The position numbers and the translations under genes are program-made. From Culex pipiens pallens (taxonomy: Eukaryota; Arthropoda; Insecta; Diptera; Culicidae): a DNA stretch of 64,000 bases. Positions within the stretch are counted from its first letter, which is position 1. Every line of letters begins with the position of its first letter. The stretch lies in assembly GCF_016801865.2 (NCBI RefSeq), contig NC_068939.1, forward strand, positions 126,927,105 through 126,991,104, given 5' to 3'. Shown piece after piece: positions 26,701 through 41,700 of the stretch. The notes under the pieces are model-generated. The model saw only the letters and a program-made list of their open reading frames with translations, ran no database searches and was not told the DNA's origin.

Positions 26701-29700
26701 TAATTCATAGAAATTCCAAGCCACGACAGTGATGTGGCAAATACTTTCCACATCAACCATACAATATTGCACATTTAATTTTTCATGATTGAATTCGTCA
26801 TAACACAACTAAGCTAAACTAGAATTGTACTAAATATAACGACGACGTTCCCTTTTGTAGAATGAGCTACCGTGTAGATAAATGGATATTATCTAATTAA
26901 ACAATACAAGCAAACAAATGCCTACACGTGTGTGCATTTGCTGGTTAGCACGATTTTAATAGATGTATACTAAACGTAGTACAGTGCAGGCTGATTCAGA
27001 AGTTTCGACGGAGGAACGATTTCGTGCAACTTGCGATTTGCTGACAATTAGTCCAATTGTATGAAGCATTTAAATGCTTTTCAAATCAATAAAACAAACT
27101 CAATTTCCGAGGGGCATGTTATTAAAATTTTGCAGCTATGCGATATTAAATCCCAAATTCTTGATATTAAATCCCAATTTCTAATTCTATAGATTGTTTA
27201 CATTATTGTACTCTAAGATCTCCTAAGAAGGCGTGTGTGAAATTTTGAACCAGCCTAACCTGCATACGACTACAGAGTAAAGTCGCAAATTACTTTTCGC
27301 ACATGAGCCTGCCGAGCCCCGTCAGCAAAAACGAACCTTGGGAAGGTCTGGCGTTGAACTTAAATGGATTAGGTGTGCGGTCTTTCTTTGCGTTATAAAT
27401 AACTCGAGGTTCTCTCCGCAGGCGTTGTCTAGCCCATGTCCGAAGGACGTTTCGAAAAAAAATATTCTCTATTTATATGTTTTTGTTTTATGCAGAAGCA
27501 AAAAAAAAAATCGAGTGCACAACTAAAAAAGTGTTTTAATATTTTTTTTTGAAAAGCCAAGGGTTAGCCCTTGGTAGTACGCTGCAACTTGTCATTTGCC
27601 GGTAATCCCTTACCGCAGGTGCCGGCTCATTGCACTGGCCGGCGTCTGTGCGAAGCCTATCTAGAATTACACTCTTTTCACATCGCATGTTGGCCGCGTT
27701 TATTTGCGACAGCACAATTGTGTTACGTCACGTGATCAATTTAGTGCACTGTTCCGGCGGTGGAAAGTTTTATCGGCTAATAACTCGGTCAGCTGGTGGA
27801 GGTGGATATGAATGTTTACAGGTCATTGTGAAGTTTTTTTTTTCGAGGCTTGACGAGCTTTTATCAGGCTTGACATTTTTTTTCAATATTGTTTTTAATT
27901 TAGGGTCACCCACGATCAACCCGTCACGGGTTAAACGATGCCATCGGGGTGTAACAACATGCCTATGGAAATTTTTAATTATTATTTTGAACGATTAATT
28001 CTGGGTCATTAACTTTAAAACGAGCACGTCAGCTAACATTAGTGCAACATAATGGAAGGACGCCGGGGTAAAGCCTTAACAACACCTTTCAATGCTGTTT
28101 GGTAAACATAACTGCGTAGAAACTTCTCGTGCCCGTGATTAGCTGTTCTGATATGCTAAATGCATGTGTGGACCAATTATCACAACCTAAATAAGATAAA
28201 GCCGTCCATTGCCGTTAGAGTGTTAATGAACATCTGGAAATAGTTTATGACTAAGAAAGTAAAGTCAGGATTGAAATCTGCAAGGAAAACATTGAATCCA
28301 TTTGCTTCGAAAAAAAAATCACGGAATGGAGTACACAACTCAAGTAAAAATTACGGTTTTTCATGCGATTTTTTTTTCAAAATGTTCAAATTTTTCGAGT
28401 ATTCCATTGCGAATACACCACGCCAAGGGATAACTTGTCACGCAACTGCAAATATTCATTTACACCTGCTTTAGTGAGCGTGATTTATACTGCCCGTCTA
28501 TCAAAAAAGTTGCACTCATCCTTAGCCGCGTCATTCGCGTGGCAGTGACAACTCACAACTGCTAATTTGTACCGCGGGCTTAGTTTTCCGCAAGTTGCTC
28601 TACTAAGTTGTTTGTTCCATACATCCTTCAGAGTTGCACTTTTTTGCCTACCCCAGCCAGATCTTAAGGAGTAACCTTGACCTTGTACTGCAGATCACAA
28701 CCCAGCAATCGTCGTCAAGCAGCAAATAACATACTTAACGACCAGTTTAATTGCCCTGGTTTTGCAGCAGTAGCAGTACTAATTCTACCCCCTCACGGTG
28801 GTTCTGCGTCATTCAGTCAAGACGCGGTCAGCCCGTCAAAGTCACGAGATATCGACCTGATACCACCGACTCCCCCCCGCTCATTCAGATGTCGTGTGAA
28901 TCAATTTAGCATTCGATTGCTAAAAACGTTTCACTGATCCTTCAGCAACAAATTAGAAGAGCAAATGCACCGAGCAAGTTCGATTGATCTCGGATTTGGG
29001 AGGGTTTGGATTGAACTGGTTTGTAGATCGAGCGATGTGCGGTAATTTAAATTGGTTGACGAAAATAACCGAGAAGAAAGTTGGCACTGTACTAGCTCAA
29101 CATGTGCTGTTTTAAGCATTACTTTCACTTGAAGCAACAATTTAGACGAATCAGCTGTTTTAAACTTTGCATCAGAACTTTAATTTTGGTAACTGTCTAT
29201 TTTTTTATTTGTCCAAAACATTCGTCAAAATTTCAATTTCCAAATTGTCTGATTGATTTGGTGTCTTCGCCAAAGAAGTGGGCGACATCTACATTTTAGT
29301 AACATTTTAAACAACAATCACTATTATCGAGAATAGGACAGTCGAATAGTAAAGAAGACAATTAAATAAGCAATTATCTACTAAATCGGCCGATTTCAAC
29401 CTTCCCTATGATCAAAGAAGCTACACTCAACCCCCGGTCGTTGGCACTTTTTCGTTTGACACTTTTTTAGTTTGTACCCCGTTGGTTGGTCAAAGTCAAA
29501 CTAAAAAGTGACGAACTGTCACTTTTTACACGGCGCTCACGCACACTATCAAAACAAACGTTTGGTAGTGTGTGTGAACTCCGTGTAAAAGGGGTGTCAA
29601 ACTAAAAAGTGACCCCGTTCGTTTGACAACAGTTGGTGTCAAACCATCGGGGTTTGAGTGTATTTTGTTTCATTGGTTCGCCCATACAAGTCTCCATATA

Positions 29701-32700
29701 ATTTTGGCAGCTGTCCATACAAAAATTGTACGTAAATATTCGAAAATCTGTAACTTTTGAAGGAATTTGCTGATCAATTTGGTGCTTTCGGCAAAGTTGT
29801 AAATATTAATGAGGACTGTCCAGAAAAAAAGGTACACGGAAAAAAATCATGCCGATTTTTTCATTCACTTTTTTTCACAATAACTCAATTTCAAAAAATT
29901 TGACGCCGGGTTATACACTTTTGAAAAAATAGTGAATGTTGGATAAAAACGAAATTTTTTACATACAATTTTTTTGAAATTTGAAATTTCAATCGAAAAG
30001 TACAGATTTTTTGGATAAAGTGCCTCGTTTGCAGGATGTAGCCACCGAATGGTTCATTTCAGTGAAATATTTACAGTATTTTGACTTTTAAAAAATCAAA
30101 ATATTTCACGCATAAAATACATTTCCGGTTTTGGTAGTGAATTGCTTCAGAAGTTAAATCCTAACATGATAACGGTACAACAGTGCAATCGCTTAAAAGC
30201 TGACATATTAAGCCATTTCGTCGTAATTGTCTTAACTGTGCAATTGAGCAATTCTCTGAGATTTCGGTCATTCGTTTTTTTTTTTGTATTTTTTAATCCG
30301 GCTGAAACTATTTTGGTGCCTTTGGTGGAAGCCATTTTGCATCAGTAAATGTAATTTTCCATACATTTGAAGGATTTTTTGATCGATTTGGTGTCTTCGG
30401 CAGAGTTGGTATGGATAAGGACTACACTGGAAAAAAAATTATACACGGTAATTTTTTTTTTTATTATTTTTAATTTCTCTTTTCTCACTAAAAATGATGA
30501 TATGCAAACATTACTTAAACTAGAGGTGGACAAAACCGCTCTTTTTTAGGGGCCACTCATTTTCACTCGCTCATTAAAAAGAGCGGCTCTTTCGTTCTTT
30601 TTCAAAATTTTGATGAAAAGGTTGTTTCTAAGATTGGTGTGATTTTTAAAGTTTTTTTTATTGGACTTTTATGAATTATTTTAAGAAAAAAAACTAAATT
30701 TGAGGAGATCCTGTGCTTGAAAATCATGGGTCTTGAAAAAACATTAATAAACCAAAACAAATTCAAGAAAATATTCTGCGAACTCTTTTCTACATTCTGA
30801 TTAAATACATTCAAGTTTTCAATGCTAAAGTTTAATCGTGCGAAAAGATTTTTTTTTTTCGCTGTCTCCTGGGCTATTAGTAGATTTTTGGTATTTTTTA
30901 AGTTATGCAGTATGAAATGCTCAAATTTATATTCCATTCTGTTATCCTAAAGTACTACATAGGTTAATTTTGACAAATTTGGCATTAGTTAAAATAAAAT
31001 TTTCAGTTCTCAAAAACAAGTTTATATGTACTAAAGTTTGTTGAAAATTCAATAAATTATATTTATAAACTTCAATAAAGACACAAGTATAAAATTCATT
31101 CCATCTATGAACAGAAAAAAAGAACCGCGGCTCTTTTTTGTGAGTCATGGTTCGTTCGCTCTTTTTAGGGATTCTGCCCACCTCTTATTTTGAACACTAT
31201 TTCCAATTTATTTTATGAAGACTAACATTTCAAAAGGACGTAATATGAAATGTTTGGCCCTTTTGAAATGTTAGTCTTGATTTAAACATTTTTAAAATAT
31301 TGTTTTCGAAAACATCGGAAAATTTCACAAATGTTTCATATTTAAACATTGAGAATCGGACCATTGTTGCTGAGATATCGACGTTAGAAAATGGTGGGTT
31401 GTTTGGGTGAGACTTAGAAAACATCAATTTTCCTGTTTTTATATCTTTATATGGCAATATCTCAGCTACTAAAGGTCATATCAACAAAATTCAAAAATGA
31501 TAAATAAGAAGACACCAAATCGATCAAAAAATTCCTTCAAAAGATACAGATTTTCGAATTTTCATATATCATTTTTGTATGGAAAGCTGCCAAATTTGTA
31601 TGGAAAATTATATGGACAAACTAGAGATACAAAATGGCTTCTTTGGGCATACCGAAAGCACCAAAAAAGTTTCAGCCAGATTAAAAAATACAAAAAAAAA
31701 TCGAATGATCGAAATTTGGAGAATTGTTCCAATACAGCTGCAAGCTTCTAATCGTGCTATCTTAAAGAGCCATGAAAAGTGCTGTAAGCGCGACAATTGG
31801 CCAAAAGGTTTTTACTCAGAACGCGTTTGACACACGTACATGCCTGACCTTTGTAAACATTTTATTTATTTGTTCTTTTTTTTAATTATGACTGTGGGCT
31901 CCGGCATCCAAATAAAACCCAACTTATGGACAATGCACAGAATGGTCAGCCAAACAAAACTAATTTTTGTTTATTCAAAGCCAAACATCAAAACGCTCTT
32001 TTCTCGGAACGTCAAAAAAACAATGTGCGACAAGATAGCACGACACCGTCGAAATGAAACATCAAGGAAATTGATTATTTGACGACAGATTCTGGTCAAT
32101 TACATCATTAACTTGTCCCATTCTCGTGATTGATAATGATTCAAAAACGGGTTTTGCTCGCAATTCGACATGATAAAATTACACACATAGCGGTATCCAC
32201 TGTATATCAGCCCGTTCAAGAACCCCAAGTTCTGTTAACGATTCGACTCATTCACTGGCCGAGCACGCTCCAGTGACTCCTTCCACGCCTTTCGACGACG
32301 CGCACACAGCCACAACAACCGCCACGTGAATCGCAAACAATCGCTCGCAATGGAACGATAGCAAAACAGCAGGCCGGTGGGAAAGTCCTGATTTATGAAC
32401 GGAGTCACTCAGAGAAAAAGAGAGTCTCGTGAGAGAAAGCTGGTCACTCACGAGCGCAATCGATTTCGTTAATGAGTTGAATACTTTCTCAGAGCGTAGG
32501 GGAGTCTGGGGAACTCAGGACTCATGCCAAAGGAGAGCAGTCACATGGAAGGATCCCAGTGCGCATGATTCGCGATGAGACGAGATTTTGACTGTCCATT
32601 GAACAAGTTGCCACTCCAACAGAAAAAAAATCCGGAGGACGATGAAAGTCTTTATCAAGTCGACAAGATATCTTGGAGAGCTGGAATGTCAGTTGGTATC

Positions 32701-35700
32701 AGGATAAAACCAAAATGGTCATTAGGGCATCTGGGTCATTCCGAGCAAGTGAACTTAATGTGCCAGAAGACGTGCCGCCATACGGCCGGGGTGCCGACTA
32801 TGTGTCTGAAAGCTGCTTTTGACGTAATAACAGCGTCTGGCAGATGCAGTGTTGCCTATTTTAAGATTTTTCGAAGCAAAAAAACGTGTCAAGCGATAGA
32901 TGACAATGCACTTTTGTGGCAACACTGCCCAAACTGTTCGCTAGTGTCTACCGCAAACTTCATTCTAAATTCACCGCGTCGCACTACATCAGAATGGTGT
33001 TCCCTAACCTCACTTTTTCCTTCCCCCATTTCCCGTCTGGTCCTTAAATTACGTAACAAAATAAAACACGGTAACCGCGTCACAAGTTGTTGCAAAAACT
33101 AATGCGTACCGGTTTTGCGGGGAAGGTCTAAAAATACGCACGCACCAGAAATTAAAACAAACCATTACTTGTCTCGCATACATGTGTGCCAGATATTTCG
33201 GGATAAACTCACACAAAAATTTCGCGATAAGACAGCTGTCGGTCGGGTGTCAAAGAGAGTCGGTCGGCATCAGCAAATAAAACAGCAACAAAAAAAAAAT
33301 GCCGCACCACGAGACCACTTTTGCACGAGAGGGCAATATTATAGAAGAAATGGCGATGCTATTGGTCAGCGAAAAAAAATCAACAGCAGTGTACGTAGTG
33401 CAGAGGGATTGTGCTAATGTTTACCACACATACCAGTGGCGGGGTATTTATAAATAGAACAGTATATTTTTCTAATTTATTTGCGTACAGCTATGGGAAA
33501 TCGGGTGAAAGTTGCTATTGCTGTAAATAGAATAAGCAAAGACAGTGTTTGAAAATATCCCATTTTCCATTTGTGTCAAAAGTGACACTTGACCTAATTT
33601 CAGAAGATTTGTCCCGATTCTCGAAACATTTGCATAAGACTCTAGTATTACATTGTATCAATATTACAATTTGTATGCAGCACATTACGCAACACGATTC
33701 ACTTGTAGGGATCAATACAAAATGAAAACTATTTGGCAGTCTGCTTGCAGGCAACCAGACTTAAAGTTTCAGTTTCTGTTGGCAACTATCAGCTGATTAG
33801 GGTGAATTGCTAATTACTGGCTTTAGATATTTAGAAGAAAATTTTTTTTCGCATTTTTGCATAAAATAAAAAAAGTATAACTTATACCCAGTCACGACGT
33901 TCTAGCAGGATTCTAGCAGAGTTCTTACAGAGCTGGATATTCTTATAGAATTCTAGCAGAAATGTTCTACCGTTCTAGCAGGATTCTGACAGAACCAGCT
34001 CTGCTAGAATATTTCGTGACTGGGTAGTATAGTATACTAGGAAGTAACACATGACTTTTTGATGGACATTGAGGGTATATTCCGGTCCGCGTACTGAGCT
34101 CAATTCCCAAATAAGAGCTTGATTGGACGCAAAAAGAGCTGGCGCTTTGCATATGAGTTTTTAACCAGTAAAATATTTTCAACATGACAATTTTTGAGGC
34201 ACTTTGGCCAAGTTTGGGTTTATACAACATTGAAAGAGAATTCTCTTTCAAATCACCTCGTAAAGGGATCGCTTTGCGTGGCTTTCCCGGTCGCAGCGGA
34301 ATTGTGGCGGCAGAGTGTGCTCGATTAGATATTGAAGGGTAAGTCCAAACCAGGAGTAGGGGCAGGGGGGCAGAATGGGCCACCCTTGGTTTTGGGCTTT
34401 ATAATGGATTTAGACCAACTGTAAGGCTTATAGGGTCTTATAAAGGACATCAAATAACATCACTACACCGAAAACGACTTTTGAATTCATTGTATTTTTC
34501 GAATTATGAGCAAAAATGTATTTTTTTTGACAAAACCACGCATTTGTTGTTTATTTCGAGGTTCTTAAATTACCTTTCTCGAAAGTTAGATTGTTTGAAA
34601 AAGTTTGTTCAATGTTTATAATGTTACCAGGAGTTATTACGAAGGTAATCAAACAACAACGGAATCTCCAAATCATTTAGAGGCTTGAAGGTGGAAGTAT
34701 TAAATTAAAATCCATTTGGGGGCAGACTGGACCACAGGACCGGCCTGTGGCTTAATGGCTACGGCTCCCGCCTCATAAGCGGAAGGTTCAGGGTTCGATT
34801 CCCGACCGGTCTCCTTGAAATTTTTCGACTATAATTGAACTTTGAATATGAACAAAAAACGCATAGAATCAGGTGGGATTCGAACTCACACCTTTGGATT
34901 GGATGTCGGATGCTCTAGACATTCGGCCACCAAGGGATTAATACTCCTTGAGTGAATTAATCCGTAGTGGTGAAATAATGTCACAAGGTCATTTACTATA
35001 TAATACAACAATCCCTTCCCCAACGATTCCCCTACACACACTACACACCATATTCTATAAATAACTCGAAGTGGTTGGTACGGTATGTCCTCACTTCTTC
35101 TTCTTCCCCTGATGATTCCATGAAATGTGGGTTCCGTTCATAGAATCTGTCTCATGCGGTTAATGCAACGCAGTAGGCCGGGCCGCTTTAATGAGTGTAA
35201 TACACTTCGGGGGTTCTCGAAAGTACTGCAATCATTAATAATGACAAGAAGGAACTTGAGGCGTAATCTAACCATAAGTTCTTCCCGGATGCTTTCTTCG
35301 GACTGGCTGCGCTTGTGTTCGATTAGATTAGATTAGATTAGATTAGTTTGGGTTTATACAACATTGTATTTAAATATTCAAACAGCTGTAACTTTTGAGT
35401 GAATTTTCTGATCAATTTGGTGTCTTCGGCAAAGTTGTAGGTATTGTTGAGGACTATTGAGAAACAAATAGGTACACGGAAAAAAATTACAGATTTTTTT
35501 ATCAACTTTTTTCAACTTTTATCAACTCAATTTCCCAAAATACATATTTTTTTTTTATTTTCGAGATTTTTTGATATGTTTTAGGGGACAAAAATCCGCA
35601 ACTTTTGAGCCATAGAGAGACATGGTCAAAAAAATCTGCCGTTGAGTTATGAATTTTTGAAAAAAATAGTGATTTTTGGAAAAAATCGAAGTTTCATGCA

Positions 35701-38700
35701 AAAACAAGTTTGACTCTATTTTTTAATGCAAAATTGAATTTGCAATCAAAAAGTACTTAACAGATTTTTTGATAAAGGGCTCCGTTTTCAAGATATAGCC
35801 ACCGAAAGTTTGATTTTAGCGAAATATTTGCAGTTTTTCAATTTTTAAAAATAGTGACCATGAGTGACCGTTTCTAAAAATATTTTTTTTTGTAGTTCAG
35901 AAAATTTGCTATAAAATTGCCAAGGAGACATTGAAGATTGGACCTCGGGTTGCTGAGATAGAGCCGCTTTAAGAAAAAGAAAAACGAAAATTGAAGTTTT
36001 CTTAATCTCACCAAAACAACCCACCATTTTCTAATGACCATATCTCAGCAAATAATGGTCCGATTTTCAATTTTAATACATGAAAAATTCGTGAAATTTT
36101 CCGATCTCTTCGAAAAAAATATTTTGAAATTTTTTAAATCAACACAAGCATTTAAAATGGGCGAAAAAAAGTGATGAAAATCGGTTTGACATAGCCAGGA
36201 TGAAAATTGGTTTGTTATAGCCAGGATTTTTTTTAAATGGTGATTTTTCCAAATTATTAAAAACACGGGCCAAAATTTTTTTTTAAACTTTGTGTAAAAT
36301 GGAATTTGCGATCGAAATAGTTGAACAATTGGGTCACTGTTTAATGTTTGATAGAAAATTTATGATAAAAAGTTAGGTGCTTTAAGGTGTATTCAGACTT
36401 TTTTTTTGTTCGATGCCACTATCCACTGCGACCAGGAATTAGATCTATTGCGGACTTGCAATTCTATTTATAGAACCACAAAGGCTTCTTCTGTTATTAG
36501 GCAGATGGGACACGCACACACGCTATTGTTGAGCGAGTGTGTCGAGCGATCCACTGCCGTAACTTCGCCGCCGAAGAGGTTTGAATGTTTTTTCAATCCT
36601 CTTTGGCTCTGCCTTTTCCACTCTGTACTGTCCAAATGTATCGCTAGAACCGAAGTGCACATTTTACGTTTATTTATACCCAGCTAGCCCTTAAATTCTG
36701 GTTTCTGAAAAACTCGTCCCTTCAAAGCACTTTTTGCGATCGGGCCGTGGAGCTCTGCAGGGCAATTATACAGAGAACAGTTGGTCCTTATACATGTGAA
36801 GAGTACAGGGGAAAGGATGTGCCGAGCCATGTGGGTTTGAAACCACGACCTTCCGCTCATAAAGCGAAACCTGTAACCATTAGACCACAGGAGCTCGGCT
36901 TCAGACTTAGCCGCATCCGCATAAAAATTGGCAGTACGGCGCGGAACAGCATCTAACTCCATCGTGCCTCTGATGTTGTCATAACAGCACTTTGACTTCA
37001 ATTACAGCTCATTTAAAGTGTTTTCAATTGAAATCGAATGACAAATAGCACATTGCGGACGCGATTTCTCCAATGAATTTAATATCAACCCATTTACACT
37101 GTTCCGCATCCATATACGCATCCGTACTGCGGATGCGGCCAAGTCACCTTTAATCATGCTACACTCAAGACTCGATGGTTGGTCACTTTTTCGATTGACA
37201 TTTTTTCGTTGGGGTACAAAGACAAGTTAAAAAGTGACGAATTGTCACTTTTTACACGCAACTCACACTTAATATCAAACCTAAGGTTTGGTAGTAAGTG
37301 TGAGCTCTGTGTTGATAGGGTGTCAATCTAAAAAAGTGGCTCCGTTCGTTTGACAACAGTAGATGTCAAACCATCGGGGTTTGAAATCTAAGTTTTGGCA
37401 ATCCTATCTAAATATGTAAATTGTGGCATCCATTGATTTTGTATGAAGTCGAACTTCCGATCTTGATAATTTTAACATGTAAAATTTCGTCGTAAAGTTT
37501 AACCCTTTCAAGCCTGCTGGGTCATATAAGACCTAAAAATGAAAATTTTCAAAAGTAGCCTATAATTTTCGTATGGTCATAAGAACCATTTTCCCATAAT
37601 TAACTCAAAAAATATTTTTTTCAAATTTCAGGCTTAAAAGGGTTCTGGGAGCGGCCGTGGCTGACTGGTTACGGTATTCGCTTTGTAAGCGAATGGTTCT
37701 GGGTTCGATGCCCATCTGCTCCCAACGAGAAAGTTTAGAACACAGAATTTAGAAATGATGAATATGAACGAAAAATCAAAGTCGCTCGAGGCGGGGTTCG
37801 ATCCCCCGTTCTTTGGATTGGTAAGCAAAAATGCTAACCACTAGGCCATGACGACTTGGTGAGCTTTGACTGGAATTAGGAATACTGTTACAGAGAGCGA
37901 GTTGTGGCGCTATAACCACGGCAAATAGTGTCCAGGGCATTCGTGGAAATACAATGTCCCATCCCAGAGGGTCCCGGAGTACCAAACCTTCTTAGCATGG
38001 TGCTCCCAACGAATACATCTAAAAATCTCGGAGCGTATGGTGGTGTGTCCCCACGCTTCTTCCTCCCCTGTCGATTCAGAATTGTGTTGTTGTTCGAACA
38101 CTCAGTGCTCAAAATCAACCCAATTACGAATCATCTCTGCGATACGGCTTTACGCAGTAGGCCTGGCCGCTTTAACGCTTGTGATGTTTCAATGCATTCT
38201 AATGCAATGGCACACTACAAGTGTTAATAAATGACAAGAAGAGTGCTAGGCGTCATCTAACCTAAGGCACTCTCCAGGATCCCTTCGAAAGATTGGCTGC
38301 GCTAGGGTCTGATTAGATTAGATTAGATTAGAAATTTCAGGCTTAAAAGGGTTAAGGTGATACAGGAAGGCAGCGCCATATTGACAACGCGACACGAGCT
38401 TTTGAAAGCACCTTTAACGAAGATAGTGTAACCACAGAGTAACCCAGAGGGAGCACTGGCATTTAATTTATGGTTGCGTTACGCGGTACATCGTGGTACA
38501 TCCCCCCTTTAGCAACACTTTTGATTGTCGTGAGCCTCAGAGTGAACTGACGTTTAAGCGTTAATTTTTTATCGCAGCAACCAGGTGCAAACTTTAGTTG
38601 TCAAAATTTTCCAAAAGCTCTAAATCAACAAAGGGAATTTGCTGACGGCGTCCCCACATCCGATTCGTCCGATGTTTGCTGGAAAAGTTGGAAAAAAGAC

Positions 38701-41700
38701 TTGGAACCACCGCCTTTCACCGGGTGGGCCAATGCCCGCCAAAGAATTATCTGTTTCGGATGCTTCATGCTGGCAACGCTGGGCTTTCTGTACCAGCTGT
38801 GGCTCGAACTGACCAGGTTCTCACTGGAGATGTGGCTTCGCGTAATTAATTTCAAGTTTTAATTCCAACAGAATTCCAGTGATATTTTCAGAAAACCAAA
38901 CTTTATTCAAAGTGATAATTTGTGCGAAATTGTTTGGGACAGTTTCCGTGGCCTTTATACATTTTTTTTAAAGTCTGATTTGATTAACATACTTTTTGAC
39001 TTTTGAGACCCTCTCTTTCCTTGACAATAGCTCACCACACATTTATTTGTATGGACCGTGGACAATCGCGAACTAGTCATAAAACCATAATAGGACTTAC
39101 TTCGTAAGATAGCGCTCATGGATCACCTGGCCGTTAGGCAAATTGCCTTGGTTAGGCAAAAAAACCTGCTTAATCCACGGGCAGCAATTTTAACTCTGCA
39201 GCATATTCATTATCCATTTGAGAGCGAAACAAAAACCCGGAAGGAAGCAAACCCCAACGGATGCTTTTGTCCCGCCGCCAAATCTAAGTATTTGGGTGGT
39301 CCTGATGGACATTGCAGGCTTAGACTGGATTTTAGCTGCTTCCCAAGGTCTTTTTCCCCCAAGGTCTTTTAGATTACAAAAAAAATCAGAACTTGAACTG
39401 AGAGAAATACAAAATCGAAACCTTGATGGCTGGCACTTGTCAAAACAAACAAATCTTAAATATCCTAAGTTTACTATGATGAATAATTTTCTTCATCCAA
39501 CCCGTAACGCTCAAAACGTAACGTCGAGAGCCGCTACCTTTCCAAAGGGTATACTCGTAACGGAGCCACAAAATTTGCTGACAACTGTTCGGACTGTTCT
39601 CTCTGGATTACTCTGTGGTGTAACTTACGAAGTTCTGTTTTTTATGCAGAAACTCAAAAGATCAATAGCAAGCAATCTGTCTAGTTAAGAAATTGAATTA
39701 TGTTAAACAACTAAGAACCGGTGCACCGCATCACTTAAAAAATTATATATTTTTTGAGTTTTAATCTGTTTGTTCTAGAGATGGGCAAAAAAAGAGCGAA
39801 CCGCTCAAAGAGCCGGTTCACTGAAAAGAGCGAACGAACCGTGTCTCACAAAAAAAGAACCGCGGTTCTTTTTTAAACTCCGGTTTTGTGAAAGAACCGT
39901 TTCAATATGGCATGATTTTCGTTTTCGTTTTCGTTTTACGGAGCAAGGTGGGGGACGCGGCCTCAAGTCAGTCCAAGTCCGGTTTCTTGTGGAAAAAAGG
40001 GTAGTGGCCGAACTAGTATTGCATACCAAATGAACACCACCGGAAGATATAGGGGATCGGGAGGGGGAAGGTGAAAGAAAATTAGTGTAGGTGTGAGTAG
40101 TAAGAACTTGGATGACATGAGCAGTTACGGTAATCTAAGTACTGATTGACAACTTGACTGTTCCAACAAAGCAATAAACGCAAAATTAATTTTAAGGGAA
40201 AATGCCAGAAAAACTTTTTTCAATGAAAATTACTGTATATATAACCTGTAAAGTTAGGAAAAATATAAAGAGTCGAATCTCTGGTTGTCAATAACTAAAG
40301 GGACCATCGAGACAGATAAAATAAGAATCCAAAAGCCGATTCGATTAGAAAATCTAAGCAAGGTGTGATCGTCATTGAGATCATATTAACAAAAAGAAAG
40401 TTTAAATAAAATCAGATAGACCGTCAAATAGAGAAATGGAAAAAAGAAAGCATCGAAAAATGAAATTTGAAGAACTAAATAAATCTTCTACAGAAGGAGG
40501 AATACATAGAGACATTGACAACCAGTGAGCCGACTATAAATAATAAAGACAACTAAAGTCACATACCTGATGATGGGTAATACCTTGGGTAATACCCATC
40601 TTACCGATCACTGGGAAAAGGCACTTTTTGCGGGAGCTGCAATTGCTTGATGGCCTACATGCCTTGGCGATCCCCAGGTTGAAGTTTCAATCGCTTACAG
40701 CCGCATCCGGAACATCACGCAGACGCTGTAGTTTCTCATCGTCCTTTTAGTGTTCGTCTTCCTTCCTTCTGGTGTAAGCTGCTTTCTTTGGTTGTTCTGG
40801 TTTTATTTCTCGATCTTGATCTGGAACTGGTTCGAAAAGAACAGAAGAAAAAGGACAGCAGTATCTTCGTTTTCGTTTCGTTTTACGGAGTCAGTCCAAG
40901 TTCGGTTTCTTGTGGAAAAAGGGTAGTGGCCGAACTAGCATTGCATACAAAATGAACAACACCGGAAGATATAGGGGATCGGGAGGGGGAAGGTGAAAGA
41001 AAATTAGTGTTGGTGTGAGTAGTAAGAACTTGGATGACATGAGCAGTTACGGTAATCTAAGTTTAACACTGAATAAAGAAAATCTTAAATTGTGATTCAA
41101 AGTAAAAAGGCCCGGAATAAATTAAATTATTAGTTAATTAAATAAAAAAATGTAACTTATCGGAGATCTATACTAAAGAAACCTATGATGTATTCCAAAT
41201 TTAAAGGAAAAAAAAATACTAGAGAACAAAAGATGAAAACTAACTGCCGACCTGTCGCGTCTGTCAGTAGTCCTGTCGTACATTACAAATAGAAACAGAC
41301 ACTTCGACCAAATCAACTAATAATTTAAATCCAATTATTCATCTACGGAAACCTAACTAACTTTAATCAACAACCTAAACTAAACTGCCTGAATGTAAAT
41401 TTAATCTCAAATCCTCAAATGTTTTATTACAACGCCAAATAAGGTAAAGGACCTTTTTAAACCAGCCTTGCCGCTTCCAAAAACCAATAAACATAAATGA
41501 ACAGTTCATAAGTTGAACACTCGTCATTAAGACGACTATTTCGTGCATTCCAGTTCATTAGGGCACACAAGCTTTGCAAACAAGAGTGTATCTCTATAAT
41601 ACCTTATGTAAACTGTCATTTAAGTGAAGGAGACACACTCTTGTTCACAAAACCCATGCGCCCTTTTGAAATGTTAGGCTCCATTTGATCATCAAGGCTC

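Noticed and set aside
32575..33102. 175-codon ATG frame in the proline dehydrogenase intron
   Set aside because: No recognisable domain, no splice or promoter context, and an irregular amino acid composition; it is probably chance.
34741..34815. tRNA-like sequence with CAT at the anticodon position
   Set aside because: It lies inside a retroposon with a 22-bp target duplication and a GATTA tail, and a related unit recurs at 37645; it is a SINE-like part, not a functional tRNA gene. The same applies to the tRNA-like parts at 36823, 37650 and 57632.
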